Part shown: positions 1 to 7,630 of the stretch, piece after piece
Layout of the letters: every line of letters begins with the position of its first letter
How positions within the stretch are numbered: position 1 is the stretch's first letter
NCBI RefSeq assembly: GCF_019834675.1
Contig: NZ_JABUBU010000016.1
Span: 1-64,000 of the forward strand
Source: Rhodococcoides corynebacterioides
GTDB taxonomy: Bacteria > Actinomycetota > Actinomycetes > Mycobacteriales > Mycobacteriaceae
Length of the DNA: 64,000 bases
Direction of reading: 5' to 3'
The notes under the pieces: generated by a model
What the model was told of the DNA's origin: nothing
What the model saw: the letters and a program-made list of their open reading frames with translations, nothing else
Databases searched by the model: none
Made by a program: the position numbers and the translations under genes

Positions 1-2
1 GC

Positions 3-158
3 AAGAACCACCCACCGGAACCCGAACCCACTCGCCCCGCCCCACGCACCGAGCAGAAACACGCCCGCCGACGGCAGGAACGCAATCGCAACCGACTCCG
101 CAACGCCCTCAACGGCGTCGCCCCACCGCGGGCGGAGGACACACCACCCCCGTTCTAG
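3..158 (+). CDS. C-terminal fragment of an unidentified protein
   Basis: A frame is open from the left edge of the window to a TAG at 156-158, giving the last 51 residues of a protein that starts outside the window. The tail is proline-rich at both ends with a basic stretch in the middle (QERNRNRLRNALNGV). No domain is recognisable. Such tails occur in actinobacterial DUF222/HNH-endonuclease proteins, but that is only a guess. A small inverted repeat overlaps the stop codon, which supports a real gene end here. Confidence 0.4.
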   Translation, partial: KNHPPEPEPTRPAPRTEQKHARRRQERNRNRLRNALNGVAPPRAEDTPPPF

Positions 159-165
159 GACGGGG
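148..165 (+). terminator. Small hairpin over the stop codon of the first gene
   Basis: CCCCGT and ACGGGG form a 6-bp stem around a 6-nt loop that contains the TAG stop. There is no U-tract, as is usual in GC-rich actinobacteria. It may end transcription of the upstream gene. Confidence 0.35.
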
Positions 166-240
166 ACCCCTCACACGGGGGACGTCGACGTGCGAACGGC
201 CCCGCGCGTCACGCCGAGCTGTGTCATTACGATCGACGCC

Positions 241-972
241 ATGACCGGGGGGCGAAAGCGGCGGACGTGGCTCGTGGCGATCGGCGTGGTCGCCGTGCTG
301 ATCGCGGCAGCGGTGATCACCGTCGTGGCGGTGTCGGGTGGGTCCGGGTCGAACGACGACAGCACGCTCGCCGTGCCCGCCGAACCGCGACTGCTCGTCG
401 TCGGCGACTCCTACGCCGAAGGCATCGGGGCGGACGATCCCGCTGCCGACAACTGGGCACGGCTTGCCGCCGATCATCTCGCCACCCTCGGCTGGGACAC
501 GCGCATCGACGCAGCCGGGGGCACCGGCTGGACGAACGGCGCCGGCGGGCACAACACTTACGGCGAGCGGCTGGCACGTGCGGCGCAGGACGACTCGTTC
601 GTGCCGAACGTCCTCGTCCTGCAAGGTGGTGCGAACGACTATCAGAGCACACCCGACGCCGTCGGCGCCGCCGTGACGTCGTCCATCGAACTGGCCCGAC
701 GGCAGTGGCCGGGCATCGAGGTCGTGGTGTTCTCGTCGTCGGTCCCGTTCGGTCTCACCGAGCGGGCGGTGCCGCTCAGCACGGCCATCGCCGACGCCGC
801 CGCGTCCGCAGGCGTGCCCGACATCAACCCCGTTGCAGAGCAATGGATGACGGCGGACACGGCTGCGGATTACACGGCGGGCGACGGAACCCACCTGACC
901 ACAGCGGGTTACGCGTACGTGGCGGACCGATTCGTCACCGATTTCTCGGCGCTGTTCGGCCTCGACCCGTAG
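241..972 (+). CDS. Membrane-anchored SGNH/GDSL-family hydrolase
   Basis: A 243-residue predicted esterase/lipase of the SGNH fold. A short basic N-terminus (GGRKRRTW) precedes one hydrophobic segment at about residues 11-31, so the catalytic domain is probably outside the membrane as an anchored or secreted enzyme. Family blocks are visible: block I GDSYAEG with the nucleophilic Ser near residue 57, the GGAND block with the oxyanion Asn, and the C-terminal DGTHLT block carrying the Asp/His pair. The ATG at 241 directly before the signal anchor is preferred over an upstream ATG at 190, whose extra residues look non-coding. The substrate cannot be read from sequence. It stands alone, convergent with the old yellow enzyme gene, only 3 nt away. 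Confidence 0.8.
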   Translation: MTGGRKRRTWLVAIGVVAVLIAAAVITVVAVSGGSGSNDDSTLAVPAEPRLLVVGDSYAEGIGADDPAADNWARLAADHLATLGWDTRIDAAGGTGWTNGAGGHNTYGERLARAAQDDSFVPNVLVLQGGANDYQSTPDAVGAAVTSSIELARRQWPGIEVVVFSSSVPFGLTERAVPLSTAIADAAASAGVPDINPVAEQWMTADTAADYTAGDGTHLTTAGYAYVADRFVTDFSALFGLDP

Positions 973-975
973 GTC

Positions 976-2055
976 TTATCGAGCCGCCGTCGCGAACGGG
1001 TAGTCCGTGTACCCCTCCGCGCCGGAACTGTAGAACGTGCTCTGGTCCGGCGTGTTCAGCGGCAGGTCTTCCTTCCAGCGGTAGACGAGGTCCGGGTTCG
1101 CGATCGCGGGCCGTCCGACCACCACGGCGTCGCCGACGTTGTCGTCGACGATCGCCAGTGCCTCGTCGCGGGTCGTGATTTCACCGAAGCCGCTGTTCAC
1201 CAGGAAGGGACCACCGAACGCGGAGCGCAGGTCCTGAACGAGCTCGCCCGCCGGATCCTTGTGCAGCACACTGAGGTACGACAGGCCCAGAGGTGCGATC
1301 CGGTCGACCAGCGCGCGGTAGGTGGCGCGCACGTCGGCGGGATCGGTCTCCAGCGCGTCCTGGATGTTGTGCTCGGGCGAGATGCGGATGCCGACACGGC
1401 CGGCGCCGATCGCGTCGGCGACCGCCTCCACGACCTCGGCCACGAAACGCGCACGGTTCTCGGGCGAGCCGCCATAGGCGTCGTCGCGCTGGTTGGACGC
1501 GGGCGAGAGGAATTCGTGCAGCAGGTAACCGTTGGCGGAGTGGATCTCGACGCCGTCGAATCCGGCGGCGATCGCGTTGCGCGATCCACGCACGAACTCC
1601 TCGATCACGGACGGCAGCTCGTCGGTGGTCAGTGCGTGCGGCACCGGGTACGGCTTCTTGCCGTCGTACGTCCGGGTCTCGCCCTGGATGGCGATGGCGC
1701 TGGGCCCGACCACCTCGTGGCCGCCCGTCGTCGCCTCGTGCGTCACCCGACCGGCGTGCATCACCTGCGCGACGATGAGGCCGCCCTCGGCGTGCACGGC
1801 CTCGGTCACGGCCTTCCAGCCGGCGAGCTGCTCGTCCGTCACCAGGCCGGGCTGGCCGGGGAAGCCCTGACCGGCGTGGCTCGGGTACGTGCCCTCGCTG
1901 ACGATCAGCCCGAGGCTGGCGCGCTGGCGGTAGTGCTCGGCCACGAGCGGACCGGGGACGCCCTCGGGACCGGACCGCACTCGCGTCAGCGGCGCCATGA
2001 CCAGGCGGTTACGCAGGGCGAGGTCCCCGAGGGTGACGGTGGAGAACAGCGACAT
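976..2055 (-). CDS. Old yellow enzyme-type NADH:flavin oxidoreductase
   Basis: A 359-residue FMN-dependent ene-reductase of the OYE/xenobiotic reductase class, which reduces activated C=C bonds or nitro compounds with NAD(P)H. The TIM-barrel start LGDLALRNRLVMAPLTR and the active-site strand GVEIHSANGYLLHEFLSP with the His/Asn pair are clear, as are the late FMN-phosphate strands (VNSGFG, VVVGRPAIANPDLV). The start is the ATG at 2055, with GAGGA upstream; an earlier in-frame ATG would add a 28-residue unrelated leader. Length is normal for NemA/XenB-type enzymes. The natural substrate is unknown. It appears monocistronic. Confidence 0.9.
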   Translation of the reverse strand: MSLFSTVTLGDLALRNRLVMAPLTRVRSGPEGVPGPLVAEHYRQRASLGLIVSEGTYPSHAGQGFPGQPGLVTDEQLAGWKAVTEAVHAEGGLIVAQVMHAGRVTHEATTGGHEVVGPSAIAIQGETRTYDGKKPYPVPHALTTDELPSVIEEFVRGSRNAIAAGFDGVEIHSANGYLLHEFLSPASNQRDDAYGGSPENRARFVAEVVEAVADAIGAGRVGIRISPEHNIQDALETDPADVRATYRALVDRIAPLGLSYLSVLHKDPAGELVQDLRSAFGGPFLVNSGFGEITTRDEALAIVDDNVGDAVVVGRPAIANPDLVYRWKEDLPLNTPDQSTFYSSGAEGYTDYPFATAAR

Positions 2056-2213
2056 GGGTTGGCTCTTTTCCTCGACGACAGGGTGCGGGCGCGCCGAAGC
2101 GCACCGAATCAGGCCAACCCCGTCGCCGCGCGCTGCCATTCCCGGACGAGACGGGGGTCACGTTCGGCGTCGAGCGTCCGAGCGCGACCACGGGGAGGTC
2201 GCATTCCCGCGCG

Positions 2214-2681
2214 TCACAACCACGGCAGACGACGGTTCCACCACGGTTGCGTCGACAGCGCCGGGACCTCCACGGTGGCGTCGCGATAACGCTGGTCCAG
2301 CCGCTCGACTTCGGCAGCGAGACGGTGCGTTCGTCGTCCGCCGTTGCGGATCAGCCCGGCCAACCGCCCCCGCGCGCCGCCGAACAGAATCCCGTCGCAC
2401 ATCGGACACCCGGTCGGGCCGTCCAGTGCCGACGGGACGAACGGGGACTGTGCGGACGAACCGGCTACGCGGCGCTCGGCGTTCTCGACGTGCGATCGCC
2501 ATTCGGCCAGCAACGTGAGAGCCGCGCCGTCCTTGCGCGGTCTGCGCGGCCGGTGCGGGTTCACGACCGCGGGCGCCGGCCGCCCATCGTCGCTGTCGGC
2601 GCGGAGACACAGCACGGTGCTGTCGACATCATGTATTTCCCTGCGCAGTAGGCACACCGCCGGTCGACGCCGGGCGGGCAC
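2214..2681 (-). CDS. Hypothetical protein with a CxxC motif
   Basis: A 155-residue unrecognised protein. The C-terminal half looks like real protein: GCPMCDGILFGG followed by a charged helix (AAEVERLDQRYRDA) and an aromatic end (PWWNRRLPWL). The N-terminal 20-30 residues are Arg-rich and have poor coding character, so the true start is probably downstream and cannot be fixed. The CxxC pair could bind zinc or be redox-active. It lies between the tRNA-Leu gene and the old yellow enzyme gene, in the same orientation as both. Confidence 0.45.
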   Translation of the reverse strand: MPARRRPAVCLLRREIHDVDSTVLCLRADSDDGRPAPAVVNPHRPRRPRKDGAALTLLAEWRSHVENAERRVAGSSAQSPFVPSALDGPTGCPMCDGILFGGARGRLAGLIRNGGRRTHRLAAEVERLDQRYRDATVEVPALSTQPWWNRRLPWL

Positions 2682-2767
2682 AGGGTCACCTCGGAGTAGT
2701 GAAACACCGTCCTGGCTCCGACCGCAACCGCCGGACGTCGTCCCCGTCCGTGCACACTGTCGGCTGG

Positions 2768-2841
2768 TGCCCCCAGTCGGACTCGAACCGACAACACAAG
2801 GATTTTAAGTCCTCTGCCTCTGCCAATTGGGCCATGGGGGC
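2768..2841 (-). tRNA. tRNA-Leu, anticodon UAA
   Basis: The minus strand folds into a full cloverleaf of 74 nt: acceptor GCCCCCA/TGGGGGC with discriminator A, D-stem GCC/GGC, anticodon stem GAGGA/TCCTT with loop CTTAAAA (anticodon TAA), and T-arm GTCGG-TTCGAGT-CCGAC. The CCA end is encoded at 2765-2767. The variable region is only about 5 nt, whereas most leucine tRNAs have a long variable arm. Confidence 0.9.
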
Positions 2842-2877
2842 CGTCGCGCGCACCCACCCTAGCGGCCGGAGGGCAGT

Positions 2878-3465
2878 TCAGGTCGGGCGACCGATACCCA
2901 GCAGTCCGTCGAGTGCGCGCATGCAGACGTCGTACACGGTCTCGGCGTCGACCGACCGCTCGTCGACCCAGTCGAGGCAGGTGGCGCGGACGAACGCGAT
3001 CCAGCCGCGCACCGCCAGGCGCACGGCAGGATCATCGCGCGCCGCGGAGCCCAGGGCGTCGAGAATGCGCTCCTGCTGCACACGCAACTCGTCGGTGACG
3101 ATCGCCTGGATGCCGTCGTCCGCCGACATCGCGCCGCGGTTGATCGCGCGGATGCCGTGCTCGTGGGTGTCCACGTGATGGATGTAGGCCCGCAGACCGT
3201 CGCCCACCTGCCGGGCGACCGGCAACGACGTGTCGGGCGCGGTGATCTCGACCATCCGCGCCGACTCCCGGCGGATGATCTCCGCGAAGAAGTCCCGCTT
3301 CGACGCGAAGTAGTGGTACATCAGACCCTGGGACACGCCGGCGAGCTCGGCGACCTCGTCGATGCCGACGTCGTCGTACGGGCGGGTGGCGAACAGCCTG
3401 GTCCCGACGGCCAACAACTGCGTGCGCCGCTCGGCCGGCGTCAATCGCTTCCGCACGCTGATCAT
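2878..3465 (-). CDS. TetR-family repressor, probably of the adjacent P450
   Basis: A 195-residue TetR-type regulator. The N-terminal helix-turn-helix is clear at about residues 10-57 (LTPAERRTQLLAVGTRLF, then GVSQGLMYHYFASKRDFF); the C-terminal ligand/dimer domain is divergent, as in the family. The ATG at 3465 follows a GGGGAA-like site. It is divergent from the P450 gene, whose promoter carries a perfect 9-bp inverted repeat at 3555-3578. This layout recalls Bm3R1, the TetR-type repressor of P450 BM3 in Bacillus megaterium, so a fatty-acid-like or hydrophobic inducer is a reasonable inference. Whether it represses itself is not clear, since only one palindrome is visible. Confidence 0.88.
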   Translation of the reverse strand: MISVRKRLTPAERRTQLLAVGTRLFATRPYDDVGIDEVAELAGVSQGLMYHYFASKRDFFAEIIRRESARMVEITAPDTSLPVARQVGDGLRAYIHHVDTHEHGIRAINRGAMSADDGIQAIVTDELRVQQERILDALGSAARDDPAVRLAVRGWIAFVRATCLDWVDERSVDAETVYDVCMRALDGLLGIGRPT

Positions 3466-3524
3466 GGTTCCCCGAACATACTCGGCCGGCCGCCCCGACG
3501 GCCCTCGACATCTCCCGACAACCC

Positions 3525-3552
3525 TTGACAGTGCGCACCCGGCGAGTAGCGT
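3525..3552 (+). promoter_or_regulatory. Promoter of the P450 gene
   Basis: TTGACA at 3525-3530, a 16-nt spacer and TAGCGT at 3547-3552 form a good sigma-A-type promoter. The start point would fall in the palindrome immediately downstream, so a bound repressor would block initiation. Confidence 0.65.
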
Positions 3553-3554
3553 CG

Positions 3555-3578
3555 CTTGTTGAACCGCACTTCAACAAG
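3555..3578 (+). promoter_or_regulatory. Palindromic operator upstream of the P450 gene
   Basis: CTTGTTGAA, 6 nt, TTCAACAAG: a perfect 9-bp inverted repeat starting 2 nt after the -10 box. Size and position are those expected for a TetR-family operator. The divergent TetR gene at 2878-3465 is the natural candidate to bind it. Confidence 0.7.
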
Positions 3579-3600
3579 CCTCACCGAAGGGGTCAGCGCC

Positions 3601-4986
3601 GTGGTCACCACACTCGCTCCCGACGTCTCGCTCCCGCACCCGCCGCGCCGCCTGCCGGTGCTCGGCGACGTCCTCGGCGTCCACGTCGCGACGCCCGTGC
3701 AGGACTCCATTCGACTCGCCCGCGAGCTCGGACCCATCTTCGAGCGCGTGGTCCTCGGCAACCGGTTCGTCGTCGTCAGCGGCGTCGACCTGGTGGCCGA
3801 CCTGAACGACGAGACCCGGTTCACCAAGCACCTCGCGCCGGCAGTGGCGGGCCTACGGTCCATCGGCGGCGACGGCCTGTTCACCGCCTACTCGGACGAG
3901 CCGAACTGGCGCAAGGCGCACGACCTGCTGCGCCCGGCCTTCACGCAGGCAGCGATGCGGACCTACCACGACACGATGGTTCGGGTAGCCGGAGAACTGC
4001 TGTCGCACTGGCGAACTCGTGATCGGGTGGACGTCTCCGCGGACATGACCAAGCTGACGCTGGAAACCATCGGACGAACGGCCTTCAGCTACTCCTTCGA
4101 TTCGTTCACCCGCACCGAACGGCACCCCTTCGTCGGAGCCATGGTGCGGACGCTGACGCACAACCAGCGCCGGGCGGTCATCAAGGTCCCCGTGCTCAGC
4201 GACCTGTGGTTCCGCGACCGCGACCGCCGCAACGAGCAGGACAAGGCGTACCTCGCCCGGGTCATCGACGACATCGTCCGAACCCGACGGGACCATGGCG
4301 TCGGCGCGGAGAACGATCTCCTCGACATCATGTTGACGGCCGCGCGCGACGCCGACCCCAATGCCCTCGACGAGGTCAACATCCGGCACCAGATCCTGAC
4401 GTTCCTCATCGCGGGACACGAAACCACCTCGGGTGCCTTGTCGTTCGCGTTGTACTACCTCTCCCGTGATCCGGAGCTGTGGGAGCGGGCTCGCGCGGAG
4501 ATCGACGAGGTGTGGGGCGACGAGCCGCCGACCTTCGAGCGCGTCGCCAAGGCGCGGTTGGTCCGCCGCATCCTGGACGAGGCCCTGCGGCTGTGGCCGA
4601 CGGCGCCCGGCTACGCTCGAGAAGCGCTGACGGACACCGAGATCGGGAACGGGTACCGCATGCGCACGGGCGACTGGGCGATGGTCCTCATCCCCGGTCT
4701 GCATCGAGATCCCGTGTGGGGGGAGAACACCGACGAGTTCGATCCGGACCGCTTCCTCTCCGCCGCGGTACGCAGCCGCCCTGCGCAGGCGTACAAGCCC
4801 TTCGGCACCGGCGAGCGCGCCTGCATCGGCCGCCAGTTCGCGCTGCACGAAGCCATGATCGTCCTCGGCACCGTGCTGCAGAACGTGGACGTGCGACCCG
4901 ATCCGGACTACCGACTCCGCGTCGAGGAACGCCTCACGCTGATGCCCACGGGCTTCGAGGTGCAGGTCTCGCCGCGCGCGAGGTGA
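3601..4986 (+). CDS. Cytochrome P450 resembling the CYP102 (BM3) haem domain, no reductase
   Basis: A 461-residue P450 monooxygenase. Hallmarks: I-helix AGHETTSG near residue 270, EALR (ExxR) near 327 followed by LWPTAP, and the haem loop FGTGERACIG with the Cys ligand near 408. Remembered BM3 sequence matches over long blocks: GDGLFT, NWRKAHDLLRPAFTQ, TFLIAGHETTSG, RQFALHEA and a final GFEV. Unlike BM3 the chain stops after the haem domain, with no FMN/FAD reductase fused or adjacent. Aligned to BM3, Arg47 and Tyr51, which hold the fatty-acid carboxylate, become Asn and Val. The GTG at 3601 has GAAGGGG upstream; an upstream TTG frame at 3556 lies inside the operator. Redox partners and substrate are unknown. 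Confidence 0.93.
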   Translation: MVTTLAPDVSLPHPPRRLPVLGDVLGVHVATPVQDSIRLARELGPIFERVVLGNRFVVVSGVDLVADLNDETRFTKHLAPAVAGLRSIGGDGLFTAYSDEPNWRKAHDLLRPAFTQAAMRTYHDTMVRVAGELLSHWRTRDRVDVSADMTKLTLETIGRTAFSYSFDSFTRTERHPFVGAMVRTLTHNQRRAVIKVPVLSDLWFRDRDRRNEQDKAYLARVIDDIVRTRRDHGVGAENDLLDIMLTAARDADPNALDEVNIRHQILTFLIAGHETTSGALSFALYYLSRDPELWERARAEIDEVWGDEPPTFERVAKARLVRRILDEALRLWPTAPGYAREALTDTEIGNGYRMRTGDWAMVLIPGLHRDPVWGENTDEFDPDRFLSAAVRSRPAQAYKPFGTGERACIGRQFALHEAMIVLGTVLQNVDVRPDPDYRLRVEERLTLMPTGFEVQVSPRAR

Positions 4987-5075
4987 GTGGGACTCACGGC
5001 GATTCCAACCGCTGACACCGCGGCCGGCACCGAGAAGTCTGAATGGGAGCCCGTCCCCTCCCGTCAGGAGCATCC

Positions 5076-6434
5076 GTGTCCCGCGAACTGCATCTCGCCG
5101 GCTTCCTCATCGCCTCGCACGTCACCCACTCCCACGCCGCGTGGCGCCACCCGGCGTCGGCAACCGACTATTTGAGCCCCGACTACTACACCCGCGTCGC
5201 CCGCACGCTCGAGCGCGGAACCTTCGACTTCCTCTTCTTCGCCGATCTGTTGGCGACGCCCGTCCGCTACGGCGACGACATCGCGGTTCCGCTCCGCAGC
5301 GGCACGCAAGCGTCGGCGACCATCGACCCGTCGTTGGTGGCGGCCACACTCGCGTCGGTGACCGAGCGCATCGGACTCGCGATCACCAAGTCCACCACCT
5401 ACTTCCATCCCTACGAGGTCGCCCGCATCTTCGCGACGCTCGACCACCTGTCGCGAGGTCGGGCGGGATGGAACGTGGTGACGTCCCTGAACCAGGCCGA
5501 AGCACAGAACTTCGGGCAGCTCGACCACCTCCCGCACGATCAGCGGTACGACCGCGCCCACGAGTTCCTCGAGCTCGCCTACGACCTGTGGGGCAGCTGG
5601 GACCGTGACGCGCTGGTGCAGGACAAAGCCACCGGCGTCTTCGCCGACCCGAGCAAGGTGCGCACCGTCGATCACGACGGGCGGTTCTACAGAAGTCGCG
5701 GACCGCTGACGGTGCCGCACTCCCCACAGAGTCGGCCGGTGATCTTCCAGGCCGGATCGTCCTCGACCGGGCGGGATTTCGCGGCGCGCTGGGCCGACGC
5801 GATTTTCGAGATCGACCCGACTCCCGAGGGACGACGGGCGTACTACGACGACGTGAAGTCCCGCGCGTCGAACCTCGGCCGGAACCCCGACCACCTGAAG
5901 ATTTTCCCGTCGTTCGTTCCGTTCGTCGGCGAGACCGAATCGATCGCCCGCGAGAAGCAGGCTTTCCACAACGAGCTGGCCGACCCTGTGTCCGGCCTCA
6001 TCACCCTGTCCGTCCACACCGACCACGACTTCTCGCAGTACGACCTCGACGCCCCGGTCACCGACGTCGCCGTGCCCGGCAGTCAGGGGCTGTTCGACCT
6101 CGCGCGGCGTCTGAGCGATCGGGACTCGCTGACCCTGCGGGACGTCGGCAAGCTCTACGCGCAGGGAGTGCTGCTGCCGCAGTTCGTCGGAACCGCCTCC
6201 GACATAGCCGATCTCATCGAGGAGGGCTTCCACGGCGGCGAGGCGGACGGGTACATCCTCTCGGCCGCGCAGGCACCGGGAACGTTGGACGACTTCGTCG
6301 ATCAGGTGGTGCCGGAGCTGCGGCGACGTGGACTCTTCCGCACCGAGTACACCGGGACGACTCTGCGTGAGCACCTCGGGCTTCCCGCCGCGAGCCTGAC
6401 CCCCACGCCCCGGGCGGTGGCGGCTCCGGCCTAG
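5076..6434 (+). CDS. LLM-class flavin-dependent monooxygenase, NtaA/DszA-like
   Basis: A 452-residue luciferase-like flavin monooxygenase of the NtaA/SnaA/DszA group, which uses FMNH2 delivered by a separate reductase to oxidise its substrate. Family features: FDFLFFADLL near the N-terminus, TKSTTYFHPYEVAR, LDHLSRGRAGWNVVTS, and the insert region ending RPVIFQAGSSSTGRDFAA, typical of the flavin-phosphate site. The GTG at 5076 is chosen because AGGAG lies 5 nt upstream. It is 89 nt after the P450 gene on the same strand and closed by a strong terminator, so the two probably form one unit under the TetR-controlled promoter. No flavin reductase is adjacent. The substrate could be a sulfur-, nitrogen- or alkyl-containing small molecule. 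Confidence 0.85.
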   Translation: MSRELHLAGFLIASHVTHSHAAWRHPASATDYLSPDYYTRVARTLERGTFDFLFFADLLATPVRYGDDIAVPLRSGTQASATIDPSLVAATLASVTERIGLAITKSTTYFHPYEVARIFATLDHLSRGRAGWNVVTSLNQAEAQNFGQLDHLPHDQRYDRAHEFLELAYDLWGSWDRDALVQDKATGVFADPSKVRTVDHDGRFYRSRGPLTVPHSPQSRPVIFQAGSSSTGRDFAARWADAIFEIDPTPEGRRAYYDDVKSRASNLGRNPDHLKIFPSFVPFVGETESIAREKQAFHNELADPVSGLITLSVHTDHDFSQYDLDAPVTDVAVPGSQGLFDLARRLSDRDSLTLRDVGKLYAQGVLLPQFVGTASDIADLIEEGFHGGEADGYILSAAQAPGTLDDFVDQVVPELRRRGLFRTEYTGTTLREHLGLPAASLTPTPRAVAAPA

Positions 6435-6439
6435 GACGA

Positions 6440-6484
6440 ATCGTGGAATCCGAGCCCCGGATCGCGGGGCTCGGATTCCACGAT
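6440..6484. terminator. Strong bidirectional terminator (19-bp perfect stem)
   Basis: Perfect 19-bp arms (6440-6458 and 6466-6484, core CCGAGCCCC/GGGGCTCGG) around a 7-nt loop. It sits between the convergent flavin monooxygenase gene and a small minus-strand gene and can serve both. Confidence 0.85.
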
Positions 6485-6491
6485 CACGCGG

Positions 6492-6626
6492 TCAGTCGGC
6501 GTCGGGATGCGGCACGTTCTGCTCGTCGACGACGGCGCCGCGCTCCTCCTCGTGCGACGAGTCCCGCGGGCCGTCGTTGCTCCCGCTCGACGGGACGGCG
6601 TCGGCAGCGTCACTGGGCATGGTCAT
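6492..6626 (-). CDS. Small acidic hypothetical protein (44 aa)
   Basis: A short gene with an optimal ribosome-binding site: AGGAGG, 5 nt, ATG at 6626. The product begins MTMPSDAADAVPSSG and ends EQNVPHPDAD; it is acidic, hydrophilic, without a hydrophobic segment or Cys, and probably disordered. The stop codon is 8 nt from the 19-bp terminator stem, which fits a real transcription unit. Function is unknown. It is separated from the divergent-side sulfurtransferase gene by only about 60 nt in the same orientation. Confidence 0.6.
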   Translation of the reverse strand: MTMPSDAADAVPSSGSNDGPRDSSHEEERGAVVDEQNVPHPDAD

Positions 6627-6687
6627 CGGAGCCTCCTGATCGGGTGGGGTACCGCACTGTCATGCCCCACCGGGGCCGGTCCGAACC

Positions 6688-7518
6688 TCACTCCGGTCCT
6701 GTGGCCACCGGGCGGTTCGGGTCCGACGACCACGCCGACCAGGAGCCGGGGAAGAGTGCGGCGTCGATCCCGGCGAGGGCGAGCGCGGCCACCTCGTGCG
6801 CCGCCGTGACCCCCGACCCGCAGTACACCCCGACGCTGTCGCCGGGCCGAATGCCCAGGCTCGTGAACCGGTCTCGCAGCTCCGCCCGAGATCGGAACCG
6901 CCCGTCCGGTCCCACGTTCTCCGCGGTCGGGCCGCTGACTGCGCCCGGAATGTGGCCCGCGCGCGGGTCCATCGGCTCGACCTCACCGCGGTACCGCTCC
7001 CCCGCCCGCGCGTCGAGCAGCACGCCGGAAAAATCGGCTGCGTCGTCGGCCGTCAGCGTCGGCATCGCCCCCGGCCGGAGCACCACGTCACCCGCCGCGC
7101 GCGGAGTCTCGTCGCCGGACCGGACGGGCAGGCCCGCGTCCCGCCAGGCGGTCAGTCCGCCGTCCAGCATCCGCACGTCGTCGTGCCCCGCCCACCGCAG
7201 CAGCCACCAGGCGCGGGCCGCGGCCTGGTTGCCGGTGGCGTCGTAGACCACGACGGGTGTGTCCGCGCCGATCCCCCACCGCCGCGCCGACGCCTGCAGC
7301 TCGGTGATGTCGGGGAGGGGATGCCTTCCGTCCGTGGCGACGCCGGCGCCCGAGAGTTCCGTGGGTAGGTCGACGTAGACCGCGGTGGGGATGTGGACGT
7401 CGAGGTAGCGCTCGTGGCCGTCGGTGCGCCCGAGGGCCCACCGGACGTCGAGGAGAACGGGCGGAGTCCGCTCGAGCGACGACGCCAGCTCGGACACGCT
7501 CACGAGGATGTCGGTCAT
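6688..7518 (-). CDS. Sulfurtransferase (tandem rhodanese, thiosulfate/3-mercaptopyruvate type)
   Basis: A 276-residue protein with two rhodanese domains: an inactive N-terminal one (LLDVRWALGR to VVVYDATGNQAAARAWWLL) and a catalytic C-terminal one (LLDARAGERYRG; GHIPGAVSGP). The active-site loop is VYCGSGVTA, with the persulfide-carrying Cys. The CGSGVTA loop is typical of mercaptopyruvate/thiosulfate sulfurtransferases of the SseA/ThtR kind; which donor is preferred cannot be told. The start is the ATG at 7518. It acts in the cytoplasm in sulfur transfer or cyanide detoxification. Monocistronic. Confidence 0.9.
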   Translation of the reverse strand: MTDILVSVSELASSLERTPPVLLDVRWALGRTDGHERYLDVHIPTAVYVDLPTELSGAGVATDGRHPLPDITELQASARRWGIGADTPVVVYDATGNQAAARAWWLLRWAGHDDVRMLDGGLTAWRDAGLPVRSGDETPRAAGDVVLRPGAMPTLTADDAADFSGVLLDARAGERYRGEVEPMDPRAGHIPGAVSGPTAENVGPDGRFRSRAELRDRFTSLGIRPGDSVGVYCGSGVTAAHEVAALALAGIDAALFPGSWSAWSSDPNRPVATGPE

Positions 7519-7570
7519 GGCCCCGAGCCTAGGACGCGCCGGGCGTCCGCACCCAGTCACTTGCCAAGTC

Positions 7571-7604
7571 GGAAAGTCGGTGGTTCACTTTCCACATCGG
7601 AAAG
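7571..7604. promoter_or_regulatory. Repeated GGAAAG/CTTTCC motif upstream of the membrane protein-regulator pair
   Basis: GGAAAG occurs at 7571-7576 and 7599-7604, with CTTTCC between them at 7588-7593, giving two overlapping inverted repeats 30-60 bp before the ATG at 7631. A likely operator for the winged-helix regulator encoded at the end of the operon (inference). Confidence 0.45.
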
Positions 7605-7630
7605 ACACGGTTCGAGACCGAGGAGGCACG

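Noticed and set aside
3556..3600. An upstream TTG start for the P450
   Set aside because: It lies within the palindromic operator and directly at the predicted transcription start; the GTG at 3601 has a proper ribosome-binding site.
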